Origin: Aquilaria yunnanensis
Taxonomy: Eukaryota > Streptophyta > Magnoliopsida > Malvales > Thymelaeaceae
Length of the DNA stretch: 64,000 bases
Direction: 5' to 3'
NCBI GenBank assembly: GCA_039654915.1
Contig: CM077593.1
Location: forward strand, 55,186,501 to 55,250,500
The notes beneath the pieces were generated by a model. The model made no database searches. It saw nothing but the letters and a program-made list of their open reading frames with translations, and had not been told where the DNA came from. The translations under genes and the position numbers were made by a program. Below are positions 1-10,227 of this stretch, in pieces. Numbering within the stretch: the first letter of the stretch is position 1; each line of letters starts with the position of its first letter.

Positions 1-2921
1 CACTAAAGAACTATTCACTAGTTAACTAGTTAAATTAACTAGTCTTTATTCTAGTTACATGGCCGGTTACACATGGGGAATTAAAGCACTTTGGTACTCG
101 TGTTTGATGTGTACATGGCATTATAGGCCATGAAGTGACTCAAATGTCCATTTAGACACAAGTTTAAGTGGCGGCCTTGTGTTCATGTGGAGTTAGGGGC
201 TACATTGTTTCATGCAAAGAAATGAAAGCAAAAGTTAGCATTTTAGCTAACTAAAATACAAGCCTTTCGGCCGAAACTAGTCAAGACCATTACTTTTCCA
301 TGTCAGGTTCTTTCCTCTTCACTTGACCGAGAGTTGTTCTTGAGAGTTCATCCACCATTTGGCGTTGAATTCAAGAAATCCTAGGGCATTGAAGGATTCA
401 AGCTTGGAGAAGGTTGTTTCGGCCTTTGCTTGCTTGGAATCAAGCCTTGTTCTTGGAGATTCAAGGAAGGCCAAGCCTATTCAAGCTAGGGTTAAGGTAA
501 TTCTTGTTAAATTCCTTGAATCCATGGTATTTTCTTCCATGAACAAGTATATTGAGTGCTCAAACGTTGTTAAGCTAAGTGAATTGAGCAATTGATATGT
601 TGTTGTGGAAACCTAGTTATGGCCGAAAGGATTAATTGATAGAGTTTGGTGTTCTATGTTGTGTACATGGAAATTAGTCCATGATTAAGGTTAATTGGTG
701 CCTATGTGATCTTATGCAAGGCTATTTTGAGCAAGGAACATCAATGCGTGCAAGTTAGCATTTGGCCGAGAAGCTCATTTTGAGGTAATCCTATGTTCTT
801 CATCTAATTGCATGGTAATGGTGCCATGAACGTTGATTAATGATGATTAGGTGATTGTATGTTGAATTGGATGGGTGAAGAACATTAGTTTTTGGCAATG
901 GGCATTATGGCCGAGGGCTTGAAGTAGTGTAATTTGGTGTTCATTACTTGATTACATGGTATTGGTGTCATGAACAACGATCATTGATGATTAGGTGCTT
1001 ATGTATTGGGCTAGTTTGATAAAGACCACTATTGTGTGAAAATGGGCATTTTGGCCAAAAACTTGGATTAGTGTACTTGAGTGTTCTTCACTTAGTTACA
1101 TGGTAATGATGCCATGAGTGATGTTCATTGATGATTAGATGACCATGTAATGAGTTAGTTTGATGGATAACACAAATATGTGGAATTGGGCATTGTGACC
1201 GAGAGCTTAAGCTTGTATATAGTAGTGTTCTTCATTGAAATCATGGTAGTTAGTCCATGAGTTAGTGTTGTTGATGCCTCTGTGTTGTTATGGTAGGCAT
1301 TGTGATTGAAGAACACTTGGGCATTTGAAGTTTGGCTTGAGACCGAAAGCTCTTGAGGTAGGGTTCACTAACACTTGATGTTGCTTGGTAATGTACCATG
1401 GTTCAAGTGTTTAGAATGGCTAAGTGATGGTTAAAATTTGCCAAATGACCTTAGTTGCTTGATGGGCTTTAGAGTTTTCACTCGGTTGAATTGTTGATTA
1501 GCTAATTACCTTATGTACATGTACTAGAAATGCAAGTAAATGTGGCCTATTTGCTTGGCATTTTGGAGCTCTAAGTGGAAGTGGATTGAAAGGTGGTAAT
1601 TTGTGTGCATTGTGCACATGGGTACATGTATGGTTTATCCTGGCCGAAAGCAAAGTGTGGAGTGTGTGTGTGTCCTTGTGTGCTTTGGTGGTTCCATGTT
1701 CTTGCTAACCCCACTTATGATATTATGGATTAATTGTGATGGTTATTTATCTTGTACTTGTATATGTTGGTTTTCTTGTCTTTGTGTTTGTTTTGCAGGT
1801 AAAGCTAGCAAATGGGAGGTTAAGCTTTGAGTGAATACTCAGCTTAACTAAATAGACTCTTTTAGAATTGAATGTATATAAGTGAATCCTACTGAGTTTT
1901 ACTCACTGCCCATCCTTTTATTTTCAGGCAAGGACATTCGGCCTGGGTAGCACTAGTTTGCTCTGTACTTGTGTTTAGTGCTTGTTTGCTTGTTTAGCAA
2001 GGTATGTGCCAATGTGTGCTTGGCTTATTAGTTCTAGTACATTACAAGTCTTATATTTTTGGTTGGCCGAGACTTATGAGCTAAGTTTGCAGGCTATAGT
2101 TGGAGACTTGTCTAGGAAAGCTATGGATACTTGGACTTTGGCTCTGATCATAGTATTTACTTTCATGACAATGAACCAGGTAATTGGGTTGGTGTTGCAG
2201 TGTGTACTTTTTTATGGCATACTCAAGGTTATGTTTGACCAGTAGTGGTCTTGGTATGTAATAACTTGGCATGTCTAGCTTTCGGGTTCATGGCATGTAG
2301 CCATGTTGGACACTAGGTAGACTACTCTTTTTGTGTACATAGGTGTGGTCCTTGATGCCTAGACTTGTGATGCTTTTGTTGGGATTGTATGCCAAGTTAT
2401 GTATGGGCTTATGGATGGCTTTATGCTTGTACATGTATGTTGAATGTTTTGGGCCAATGTATGGCAATTTTATGTGAATAGTTATGGGCCTAGTCTTATG
2501 GAAATGTTGTGCACCATTATATGTATGTTGATGGCCAAAAGCATCTTGTGCATATTACTTGTGGTTTCCAAAATCAAAACCATTAATGTGGCTTCTTGGT
2601 TGCCATATAGATAGCACACTTGAATGCACACCAATTATGCACTTGAAAATTTCATTAAGTGTTGCCTTGCTTGATATGCAAGTAATCAATCAAAACCTTG
2701 CTTGTTGTGCAAGTTAGTGGTATTGGGACTTGCCTTTGCTGCAAGTAATTATTGGACTTGTTTTAAAGCCACCTGGGGCACCTCCCAGGCCTCTCAACTT
2801 AAGAAAATAAGACTTAATGTTGCCATTCCTTGCTTGGCCGAATGCTAGAAATTTAATTTTGGAGTTGGGCTTGTGAGTTACACTAGAAACTTATAGGCCA
2901 GGGCCTAAGTGAGGTGTGACA
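1..2921 (+). mobile_element. Diverged LTR (3' portion), Tekay-like style, family unassigned
   Basis: No credible coding frame occurs here. The stretch reads like the long non-coding LTR of a plant Ty3/gypsy element. Near 1888-1927 it has the 'ACTGAG...CTCACTG' block followed by a T-rich run and TTTTCAGG, an arrangement also found in the LTR of element A near 39237. It closes with TGTGACA at 2915-2921, a typical LTR end. No primer-binding site follows, so it is a 3' or solo LTR rather than a 5' LTR. The other end lies outside the window, so no target duplication can be tested. A 144-bp tandem array sits inside it. Lineage is an inference. Confidence 0.5.
507..1362. repeat. Tandem array, 144-bp period, about six diverged units
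   Basis: Unit starts of the form GTTCTTCAnTT fall at 651, 795, 939, 1083 and 1227, exactly 144 bases apart. A less clear unit precedes them from about 507 and a decayed one follows 1363. Each unit repeats the same landmarks: CATGG, a spacer of about eight bases, then CCATG or TCATG; a 'TTGATGATTAGG' block in the middle; and TGGCCGAG or a variant near the end (618, 761, 908, 1052, 1196, 1340). The units are well diverged, so the array is old. It lies within a probable LTR. Confidence 0.75.
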
Positions 2922-3509
2922 ATATTGGCCTATTTGACACTCATGGTGGCATGTTTTAAGACTAATTTACCTTTAAATTTGGCCAATTTGGCCACTAAAC
3001 TTTCACTTGCATTTAGGCACACTCTAGGTGCACTAGAGAGCCCCCTAAGGGGCCCCCCACATGTCTCACACACTCTTCACCTTTTTATTGGCCACATTGT
3101 AGCCATCATTCTCTTTTTCAATGCCATGTATCAATTTTTTGCAATTCCTCCCAAGGCATTTGTCTTTAAAGCCTCAAAAGTCATACAAGTGCACATTAGG
3201 GTATGCCCGAGGGCCATCTTGTGCGCCACCCTAGAGCACCTCATTGCACTTGGCTTATTAGCTAGTTCTTTTTCAAGTTTTAACCCTCATTTTAGGGTTT
3301 GGCTTGGCACTTAACCTTAGCCCTATTTGTCTCCCAATTATGCCACTTTCCCTTAGGTTCCTCCTAAGTGCACTTTGAGCACCCTCAGGGTACCCTATGT
3401 GTACTTGTTCTCTTTCTAGTTCTTTTCTTCATGTTTATGTCTTGTATTCCTCATATAAATTGTTCATGCACTGTTTATGCACATTATAAGCACAGCCTAT
3501 GGCCTATAC
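2922..3509. other. Unassigned spacer
   Basis: About 590 bases between the probable LTR end at 2921 and the outer edge of B1. It is TG/CT-rich and has a short GC-rich stretch (AGGGGGCC-like) near 3045. I see no domain, no repeat shared with the rest of the window and no convincing coding frame. The ORF at 2916-3314 has biased hydrophobic content without any recognisable motif. Confidence 0.4.
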
Positions 3510-3516
3510 TGTTTCC

Positions 3517-3521
3517 CACTC
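3517..3521. repeat. T1 target-site duplication, left copy (CACTC)
   Basis: CACTC immediately precedes the T1 LTR and is repeated at 11249-11253. Removing T1 and one copy restores the terminal sequence seen in other family-B LTRs, TGTTACCCACTCC, here with one substitution. Confidence 0.9.
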
Positions 3522-4571
3522 TGATGCGGGTCCGGTTAGGCGGAGCCAGCGTCTCCACTGTTGTGCAGCAGTGTGGGCAGCAGGGACTCCTGGAAGGACA
3601 CGAAGGTACCCTAAGAGGGGTACCTGAAGTGATGGCTCGCGGTTTCTGATACCGTGGCTGGTGAGGACGAGAAAGGCTCCTGGCACGGGAGAGAACCTGG
3701 AGCGGAGATCCTTCAGGGAGACATCGCTGAAACACTCAGAAAATAGGGGTTAGGAGGCCCCCGGGGTGGATTTACAGGGGGGAACATCCGACACCTAAAT
3801 CAGTGCTTTGATAAAGCGAGAGGGGCGCAGTAATAAGTACTAGAAATGCTTGCCTGGCGCATCTTTCGAAGGGCTGAAGGGAGAGTATTCAAGTGTAGAG
3901 AGGAGAGCGTCCTCCTGCCCTTTTGGTCCTCCAGTTGGAAGACCCCTTCTCCAGTTGGAAAAAGTTCTCTCTTAACCGGAAAAGCTCCTCCCATCGGAAG
4001 AACACCCTTCCCTGTGATGACTTCCCTTGTATAAAAGGAAGAAGGTGACCCCTTCAGATGACGACATGTGTATGGCACGTGTATGGTTTAGATAGTGTTC
4101 TTACTTCTAAGTGTGGAGGCCCCTAGCCATCTGCAGGCTCTTCGGGTTGCGAGCCGGAGTAGGTGTAGCCCCGTGTGACAGGACGTTAGATTGTGACGTC
4201 GTGCCAGAGCGTGCCTGGAGGTGGCGTGTTGGTGACTTGTGTAAGCGGAAAGTCAGAGACTCCTTAATGGCTCTTGCCGTACAACCGAGGTACCTTTGAT
4301 TGATGTCTCACTTCTGGGCGAAGAGCCCTTTTTCGGAGCCCGGTTAGAACTTCGGTCTATTCGTCTTCGGGGGACTTTTTCCCGCAGGGGGTGGTCGGTG
4401 CTTTTCCCCGAGGGTGGTTTGGCCGGCGTTCCGAAGGAGGTGCTAAGCTGGCTTCTGAAGTTGGAATTGGCAAGCTACCGAGGTCGAGTGCCTCAAGTGT
4501 TTCACTTCCTTCACTCCGGAATCCTTTTCCGTGGTCGGTGGTTGACCAAGGTGATAGCACCTCGGCTATCA
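3522..4571 (-). mobile_element. T1 3' LTR
   Basis: 1050 bp, homologous along its whole length to 10228-11248. On the element strand it begins TGATAGCC and ends GCATCA. By eye the two LTRs differ at roughly one base in 12 to 15, and this copy has about 25 extra bases near 3800 (around 'CAGTGCTTTGATAAAG'), so the insertion is not recent. The position equivalent to the TATA box of related LTRs reads only TTTATACA on the element strand. Confidence 0.9.
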
Positions 4572-4584
4572 CATGCCCCCCTTG
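4572..4584 (-). other. T1 polypurine tract
   Basis: On the minus strand the bases just before the 3' LTR read AAGGGGGGCATG. A purine run directly at the 3' LTR is where plus-strand DNA synthesis starts in Ty3/gypsy elements, and it confirms T1's orientation. Confidence 0.75.
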
Positions 4585-5397
4585 GAAAGTCAAAGTGAAG
4601 ACTTCGGCAAGTAGCTTTTTCGGCAAGTAGCTTTTTCGGCGTTTGTCTATCGCTCAACTGGCAGTCTTTGACAGAACAACCTTGTGGACTCCCAGTGGCC
4701 CTCGTTGCAATATGTCCATTTTCGGTCGAACAGGGCAGCACGGTGCCTTGAACCCTGGACCTGATTTATACCTAGAGTGTGACGTCGGCTGAGGAGGCAC
4801 TTCGCCACCTAGGTGATGAACCTTATTCGGATCGGTGTCATCTGTTTTCCCTTTTGTGGTCTCGAGATTCCCCACTTGTTCACTTTTCCCACCATAGGCT
4901 AGTGGATCATGGCATCTTGAAACTTGGTGTGTCAGTCTCGAGCAATGTGCCTGGGTTTTCTGGATGCCAGAAAGTGTGTCCTAGTTTCTCGTGCCGGGTG
5001 ACACGTGGCAGGCATCAGCTGGGGTGTGCACGCCTTTTCACGCGAGGGATAATCATGGCGACGCTTCGCCTTCGCGCAGCATTTATGATGCCTTTTTGGC
5101 TGCCCTTCCTTGATCTATATAAACCTTCCTCCTGTCATACTGTTCATTTGTGTTCATTTGCTCTCACTTTTCTTTTGCTTCACTCTTGCTTTTTCTCCCT
5201 TGTGTGCGGCGATCTTAGCGGCGGAGCGATTTCTGGCAACCTTTCACGACGGCATCTTCAAACCCCGACTTTGGCAAGACTTTCAATGGGTTCTGACTTC
5301 TAGAGTTCCTTCGGTATTTTGTTTTTCTTTTTTCTTTCCGAAGTTGTCTTTTCGAAATCGTTTTTTCCCTTTTTCCGAAGTCATTTTTCGATCCACC
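4585..5397. other. T1 region between 3' LTR and accessory gene; upstream region of that gene
   Basis: About 810 bases without a recognisable protein. It contains a perfect 16-bp direct duplication (CGGCAAGTAGCTTTTT at 4605-4620 and 4621-4636). Its right half holds a plus-strand TATA box and a pyrimidine-rich leader before the accessory-gene start. The longer ORFs here (4779-5303, 4654-4875) show no motif and are probably chance. Confidence 0.5.
5116..5123 (+). promoter_or_regulatory. TATA box of the antisense accessory gene
   Basis: TATATAAA lies about 280 bases upstream of the proposed start codon at 5398 and is followed by a CT-rich leader, as in plant RNA polymerase II promoters. It points along the plus strand, opposite to T1's own transcription, so the accessory gene probably had its own promoter. 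This is sequence-based inference. Confidence 0.6.
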
Positions 5398-6237
5398 ATG
5401 CCTATTGCCGAGAGCTGGCAACCTCTTTTGTCTCACCCTTGCTGCACCACTCCGAAAAAATTACACAAATGGAAGACCAAATTTTTCCTTCCTTCTTATG
5501 CCATCACTAGGTTACCTCGCCTTGGCCAGTTTAGCTTTATGAATCGAGGTGACGAGGTTACCATTTTCCGAGCCCAACTGAAGGTCGGACTTCAGTTTCC
5601 TCCTACGAAGATGATTTGCAACTTTTGCCAGTTTCATGGCATAACCGTGAATTAGCTTCCTCCCAACTCATTTTGCTATTCATGTCGGACTTCGGTTTTC
5701 TCTACATGTACGGGATCTTTGGGGTAGAACCCCATTTCATCCTATTCATGCAGTATTATAAGCTCTATCCGGTTCTGAAGGGTGGCATTTATTTCATGCT
5801 GCGTCGGGGATCTGGGAGCAAGAAATTTTTCTTCACCTCCGCTACCAAGGATAGCTGGCGGGGGTGGCAAAGGAAGTTCTTCTTCCTGAAGGTGGCAGAG
5901 GCCTGGTCGCACGTCCCGACTAAATGGGCTCTGGGAAAGCTGGAGGCGGATCTCATGGATCCCAGCACATTGCTAACTCCCGAGTTGGTGGCGAGGTTTG
6001 GGGACTTTGACAGATGAATCCGTGCTGTCACCGACTGGGATGCCGAGGTCCCTTCACGCTCTCTCTACCCTTTCCCGATCATGTGGAAACTCATGACTGA
6101 GGATGTCCTTCGGGAGCTGGGGGTGGTTACGGAGCATAAGATGAATCTCGGCATGCCAGCTCCTGCTACCGAGGGAAAGAACTCTTGGCTGGTGAAGCTC
6201 CTTCGGAGCAAGCTTTCTTTCGAAGCCTTTTTTGAAA

Positions 6238-6308
6238 GTAAGTTTCTTTCAAAGTTTTTTCAACATAAGTGCCTGTGGACTTACACTAATTTCTTCCCTC
6301 TTTTTCAG
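6238..6308 (+). other. Accessory gene intron 1
   Basis: 71 nt, donor GTAAGT, acceptor preceded by a CT run ending TTTTTCAG. Joining 6237 to 6309 makes an AAG codon and keeps the frame into the 6311-6752 coding stretch, which strongly supports splicing. Confidence 0.7.
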
Positions 6309-6752
6309 AGATGGGCGACGAGCCTGCCACCTACTACTGGTCTCTCTTCCTTGGCCAGGTAGAGAAGGGAGAACAAAAGAAGAGGCACAAAGCGTCTGGG
6401 AGCGGATCATCTTCGGCCAAGAAGGCCAAGAAAGACACCCCTCTTCCCCCTTCGGAGGACGTTTCGGAAGTTGGCGATGTTATTACTACTTCCACTAAGG
6501 CTGGCGATGTCATTGCAACTTCCACCAAGGTTGCAACTATCGCGGAGCCTGAAACTGCCGCCGAAGTTCATGCCGGGGTGATTGCCCTTTCTGCTCCTCT
6601 GAGTCCCGCCACATCGGCAGATCTTGCGGGCCCTTTGGCAGATCTTTCTGCTGAAGATTTAGAAAAGCACCAAAGGGCCAAGGGCAAACATATTCCTGCT
6701 GACGTGGAGGAGGTCGGTGAATCTGATGATGACTGTGCCGAGGTCGTGCCAG

Positions 6753-6840
6753 GTTTGTATCCTTTTCCCTGTAATCAACTTATATATATTTTTTATAACC
6801 AAGGAAATTTTACCTGATAAGATGTGTGTTTCTTTTGCAG
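6753..6840 (+). other. Accessory gene intron 2
   Basis: 88 nt, AT-rich, donor GTTTGT, acceptor TTTTGCAG. Joining 6752 to 6841 gives a GAG codon and continues an acidic segment in frame. Confidence 0.7.
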
Positions 6841-7100
6841 AGGATCCGGCGCCCCTGGCTTGGAAGATTGAGCACGCCTGAAGGAGGGATCTTCGGGATT
6901 CTCATGTCCCGAAGGACAAAGTCCCGAGGGAGCCATTTTGGTCTTTTACGGAGGACATGAATCTGTTCTCCGAAGACTGTTGGGAAATGGCTCCCCAAAT
7001 GGCGAGGGGCGTGCTTACTCTGGCATCCTTCAAGGCAGTCACTGAGGAGTGCGCCTCCGAGGATGCCCTTGCTGCAAAAGTTTCCTAGCATGCTGCTCAG

Positions 7101-7198
7101 GTAACTCTTCATGCTCTTCATTTTTCCTTCCCACTTTTTGCCTAAGTGTTTTTTGGCTTTCCTTTTGCAAATTTTGCTGATTACCTTTTTTTCTGCAG
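7101..7198 (+). other. Accessory gene intron 3 (probable)
   Basis: 98 nt, T-rich, donor CAG/GTAACT, acceptor TTTCTGCAG. The codon phase into exon 4 is off as drawn: the frame that looks coding after 7200 needs two extra bases. Either the acceptor differs slightly or a small indel has occurred. Confidence 0.5.
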
Positions 7199-7916
7199 CT
7201 CCTGGGGTATAGGTGTTCCTCCGAGCTTGGGCAGCAAAGCAGTCTTCGGCCCGAGCTTGGGCTGAAGACAAATTGGAGAAGGCCAAGTCTTTTGCGCCAA
7301 CTCGATGTTGACGAACACCAAGTTGAGCCAAATATGCAAGGAGGAGATTGCCCGTCTTCGGGAGGAACTCTCGAAGGGCCAAGAAGAGCTCTTGAAGGAC
7401 TTTTCCAAGAAGATGTCCGACCTTGGCGATAAATTGGTCAGCCTGACTTCGGCCAATGAGGTCTTTCAGGAGGAAAAGGAAGGGGAGTTTGCCCTTTTGG
7501 CGAAGGCGATGGCTAAGAATGCTGAACTCCAGGCCAAGGTTGGCTCACTGAAGGAGAGTTCGAAGAAGAAGAAGAAAACTGAGGAGATGGAGAAGGAGAT
7601 TTCCGACCTTCAGCAGGAGGTTTCGGATCTTCAACATGAGGCAGACGAGTTGGACGTTGAAAGAGGCAAAGCCGTCCAGACGTCCAAGGTTGCTTTTCAG
7701 GACGGCTTCTGCCTAGCTTGTCATCAGTTTCTGAAGAAGTATACGGACCTCGATCCTTCCTTTCTAGCTACCCTGGATATTCCTGGAGGGCCTCGATGGA
7801 TGTGGTCAAGAGTCGAGTTCCTTAACCTGCCGTTTCCTCCTCCTGCACCGAAGGTGGCGGCGAAAGATTCAGGAGCCGAAGCTTCCCATGATGCCGGGGT
7901 CCCTCAGATATTCTAG

Positions 7917-8639
7917 GACCTTCGTCTTCTTCTTTTTCTTTGTATTCTTCTTCTTGTAATCTTCTCCTTGTATCAAGACCTTCTTCAATGAATTTTCCTT
8001 CATTATTTTGGCTAAGTCTTTTTTGAGCAATTTTTGTTTCCCATTTGTCTCGACCACTTTCGATCAAGGGACTTCGGTACTCTCTTTGCTTCGTTTTTGT
8101 CAGCCATTCTTCGGGAGGTCTTTCGCAGTTGGTGAAGTTCCCTTAGGCAAAGTTTAGCCTACCCCTTGTCGGCCGTGTTTGGTAAACTTGCCCTCTTTTG
8201 GGCCTATAACCCAACTAACTTCGGAAGAAATAGGAGACTTTCGGGAGTCCATACTTCAGCATTCTCAGTCAGGGGAAAACTCTTTGTACTTAGACAAATT
8301 TCTGGCTTTCACCATTTCTTGTCTAAGAATTCTAAGTGTAGAATTTCTTTAAGGTGCCCGAGGGCCTTGTATTTTTCAGTTTTCCTTCTTCGGTGTTGCT
8401 GAGCTTGTATACTCCTTTTCGGACCTCGTTTGGGACCAAATGTCGAAGTACCCCATAGGACGGCTTTCGGGGTTTTAATTCGGCTTTTCGGGGGCGAGGT
8501 CTCCTTTTCCTTATTCCTTTTGGCCTATCATGCAGATTTGCACTTATGGCCATCTTTTGCCGAAAAGGCTTTTCTTTCGGGCTTGGTTCGTTGGCCATCC
8601 TTGGTCAAATATCTGTATGATGGCTGAACTACCTTAAAT
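7917..8639. other. T1 spacer between accessory gene 3' end and pol relic
   Basis: This is where the accessory gene (plus) and the pol relic (minus) converge. The first 150 bases are very CT-rich and include an AATGAA...TTCATT inverted repeat near 7988, likely 3' untranslated sequence of the accessory gene. I recognise nothing in 8100-8639; the ORFs at 8166-8402 and 8332-8598 carry no motif. Confidence 0.45.
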
Positions 8640-9685
8640 GGATAGTGGCTTCTGTACTGGAGATAAGTGACAACTCCTTAGTACAATAGGAAGTTTTCCT
8701 TGCCATTTTCCCTTTGCATCTCTTATAGTCCCTCTTTTGTAGCTTTTTCGGCAACTCTACTCGTCCGTTGCTCGGTGGCTGAGCTAGTGGGCTGAAGTGC
8801 CTTTCTATTCCGAGGTCGGTGACGGATTCTTGAAATCTTCTATGCATAGACTAGAAATCATTACTGGCCAGTGTCACCGTCGGTATGCCAAATTAGCATA
8901 CTATGTTCTTCCAGATGAACTTTTTTGTGCACCTATTGCCGGCATAGTTGCTAGGAGTTCTGCCTTACCCCACTTAGTGAAGTAGTCGTCTGCTATCACG
9001 CAGAACCTCACATCTTCGGATTCTGTCTGGAGTGGCTCGGTGCAATCTTTCCGAGGTTATCTGCTCCGAAGGCAGTCTTCGGGTGCTGGCGTGTCTCTGG
9101 CCATTTTCACCCCTCTTGGATGAATTGTCTTGCACCCATTTTACCGATATATCTTAATAACGGAATTGCATACCTTTGCCTGTATAGCTTTTCCTTAATA
9201 TCATCCGGAATGTCTTTGCACTTCCTGCCTCTTCATGAGGATTTTCGGGACTTCTTGGTTGCGAGATTCTTCTTTGTAGGATCTTTCCACCTTTTGTGCG
9301 AGGTTATTACACCTAGCGTTGCCATGGTCGGATGGCCCAACACTTTTTGGTAAGAAAATTTGATCGTTTTGGTGGCCTCTCTGCCTTCGGGCCCCCGACG
9401 GGGTATCGCAGTGCCCTGATGTTCTGCGCTTGGGGTTCCACTGACAAAGAGTTTCCACTCTGGATCTACCTTCGCTCTGTCTCCTCTGTTGGTTTCAGCC
9501 TTCCCTTCTTCTGGGATTTCGGCAATGCAGTCTGCCAGTACCTAGGCTTTCATTGCCCTTCTAGGCTTATACGTGATGTAGTACTCTCCGAGTTCAATGC
9601 ACCATTTTGACAGTCTTTTCCGAATACTCTACTCTTTTTACGCGGCGTTACGTGGAGGCGGGTCACTTCGGACAGCGGTCGTGTC
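8640..9685 (-). pseudogene. T1 RNase H / integrase relic
   Basis: Reading the minus strand downward from 9685, the sequence follows T2 pol (53720-54990) block by block. First comes the end of the first RNase H (near 9650-9540), then the second RNase H start equivalent to T2 'WTLHVDGASG' (near 9430), the linker (9350-9130) and integrase. The integrase core is visible at 9030-8780, with the equivalents of 'VAAVDYFSKW' and the FGIP block, and then a downstream FQE block. It is riddled with stops, frameshifts and small deletions, including loss of most of the zinc-finger segment near 9120. It cannot encode an enzyme. The 5' side joins directly to a gag remnant. Confidence 0.75.
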
Positions 9686-10058
9686 CTGGGAAGTAGAGTC
9701 GGCACCTTCTGCCCGCAAGTCAAGTCGTAAACGACCTCTCGGGGCAATGGGTTTTGACTTTGTTGCCGAGGGGATGGCAATTTTTTCCTCGGGTGCAGAA
9801 CTCTTTCGGTGGGGAGGTCTAGGTCACCCCGACCCTGCTTTTCCCGTAGGTCGTACTCCGGGAAGCATGGTTCCCACTGAGGACTCATCCCATTGATCTC
9901 CGTTTTCCCAATTCCTGTGAATTGGCATGGGACTCTCCACCCCATGAGGTACTGATGAGGAGGGCCTTCGGTCTGAATTTTTGCTGCGGCCTTCCTTGCC
10001 TTGACTACTACGTCATTTCGACCACGCCAGAGCATGGGAATTCACGCAGGAAGCCTAT
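9686..10058 (-). pseudogene. T1 gag N-terminal remnant
   Basis: On the minus strand this follows the T2 leader and gag start: the T2 start ATGAGCTTC corresponds to ATAGGCTTC here at 10058, so the start codon itself is lost. Resemblance continues for a few hundred bases with stops, then changes to RNase H sequence at about 9680-9720. That junction removes about 3 kb compared with T2: the gag body, protease and RT. The 161-residue ORF spanning the junction is not a real protein. Confidence 0.6.
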
Positions 10059-10206
10059 GGTAATAGTCAGAGGACGTTCGTCCTCAGGTGAGGAAATCCC
10101 TGCCGCCGCTTGTTCGACTGCCGGTTGAATTTCTGGCGCGGACGGGGACCTCGGAAGTCCCTCATCCTTAGAACGCCGAGTTTCAATGACGGCGACCTGG
10201 AGCTAG

Positions 10207-10227
10207 GTTCCCATAGACGGCACCAAA
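10207..10227 (-). other. T1 primer-binding site
   Basis: Directly after the 5' LTR, the minus strand reads TTTGGTGCCGTCTATGGGAA. The same block follows the T2 LTR (TTTGGCACCGTCTGTGGGAA). The TGG(T/C)(G/A)CCGTC core at the LTR edge marks the tRNA primer site; it partly resembles the TGGCGCCGT class, but I do not assign a tRNA. Confidence 0.75.

Larger units (their letters stand above)
5398..7916 (+). pseudogene. Antisense accessory gene of T1 (Transposase_28-like), four exons, inactivated
   Basis: The ATG at 5398 has a good context (CCACC before it). Exon 1 (5398-6237) encodes a region resembling the 'putative gypsy-type transposon' family (Pfam Transposase_28): 'GVEPHFILFMQYYKL' followed by an FFFTSATKDSWRGW-type block. 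Introns at 6238-6308 and 6753-6840 have GTAAGT or GTTTGT donors and TTTTCAG or TTTGCAG acceptors, and both splice exactly in frame. A third intron is likely at 7101-7198. Exon 2 is rich in Lys, Ser and Ala; exon 4 (to 7916) is a long coiled coil (heptad-like 'EEIARLREELSKGQEEL') ending in an AFQDGFCLACHQF block. The intact protein would have had about 750 residues. Lesions are a frameshift near 5650, stops at 6015, 6879, 7086 and 7210, and a frame change near 7300. It is known that many Tat elements carry extra ORFs, some antisense; its function is unknown. Confidence 0.7.

Noticed and set aside
1603..1830. Cysteine-rich 75-codon ORF as a possible small secreted peptide gene
   Set aside because: TG-rich LTR sequence gives many Cys, Val and Leu codons by chance; no cysteine spacing of a known peptide family and no supporting promoter.
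2916..3314. 132-codon plus-strand ORF
   Set aside because: No motif and no homologous block in the window; composition is like its non-coding surroundings.
4031..4039. TATAAAAGG on the plus strand in the T1 LTR
   Set aside because: It is antisense to the element and sits at the place of the element's own TATA box in T2 and S1; it is probably the reverse reading of a decayed TTTATA box. Its repeat in the other LTR (near 10717) follows from LTR duplication.
9550..10035. 161-codon minus-strand ORF in T1
   Set aside because: It spans the deletion junction between the gag remnant and RNase H and is not in the frame that aligns with T2, so it is a chance fusion.
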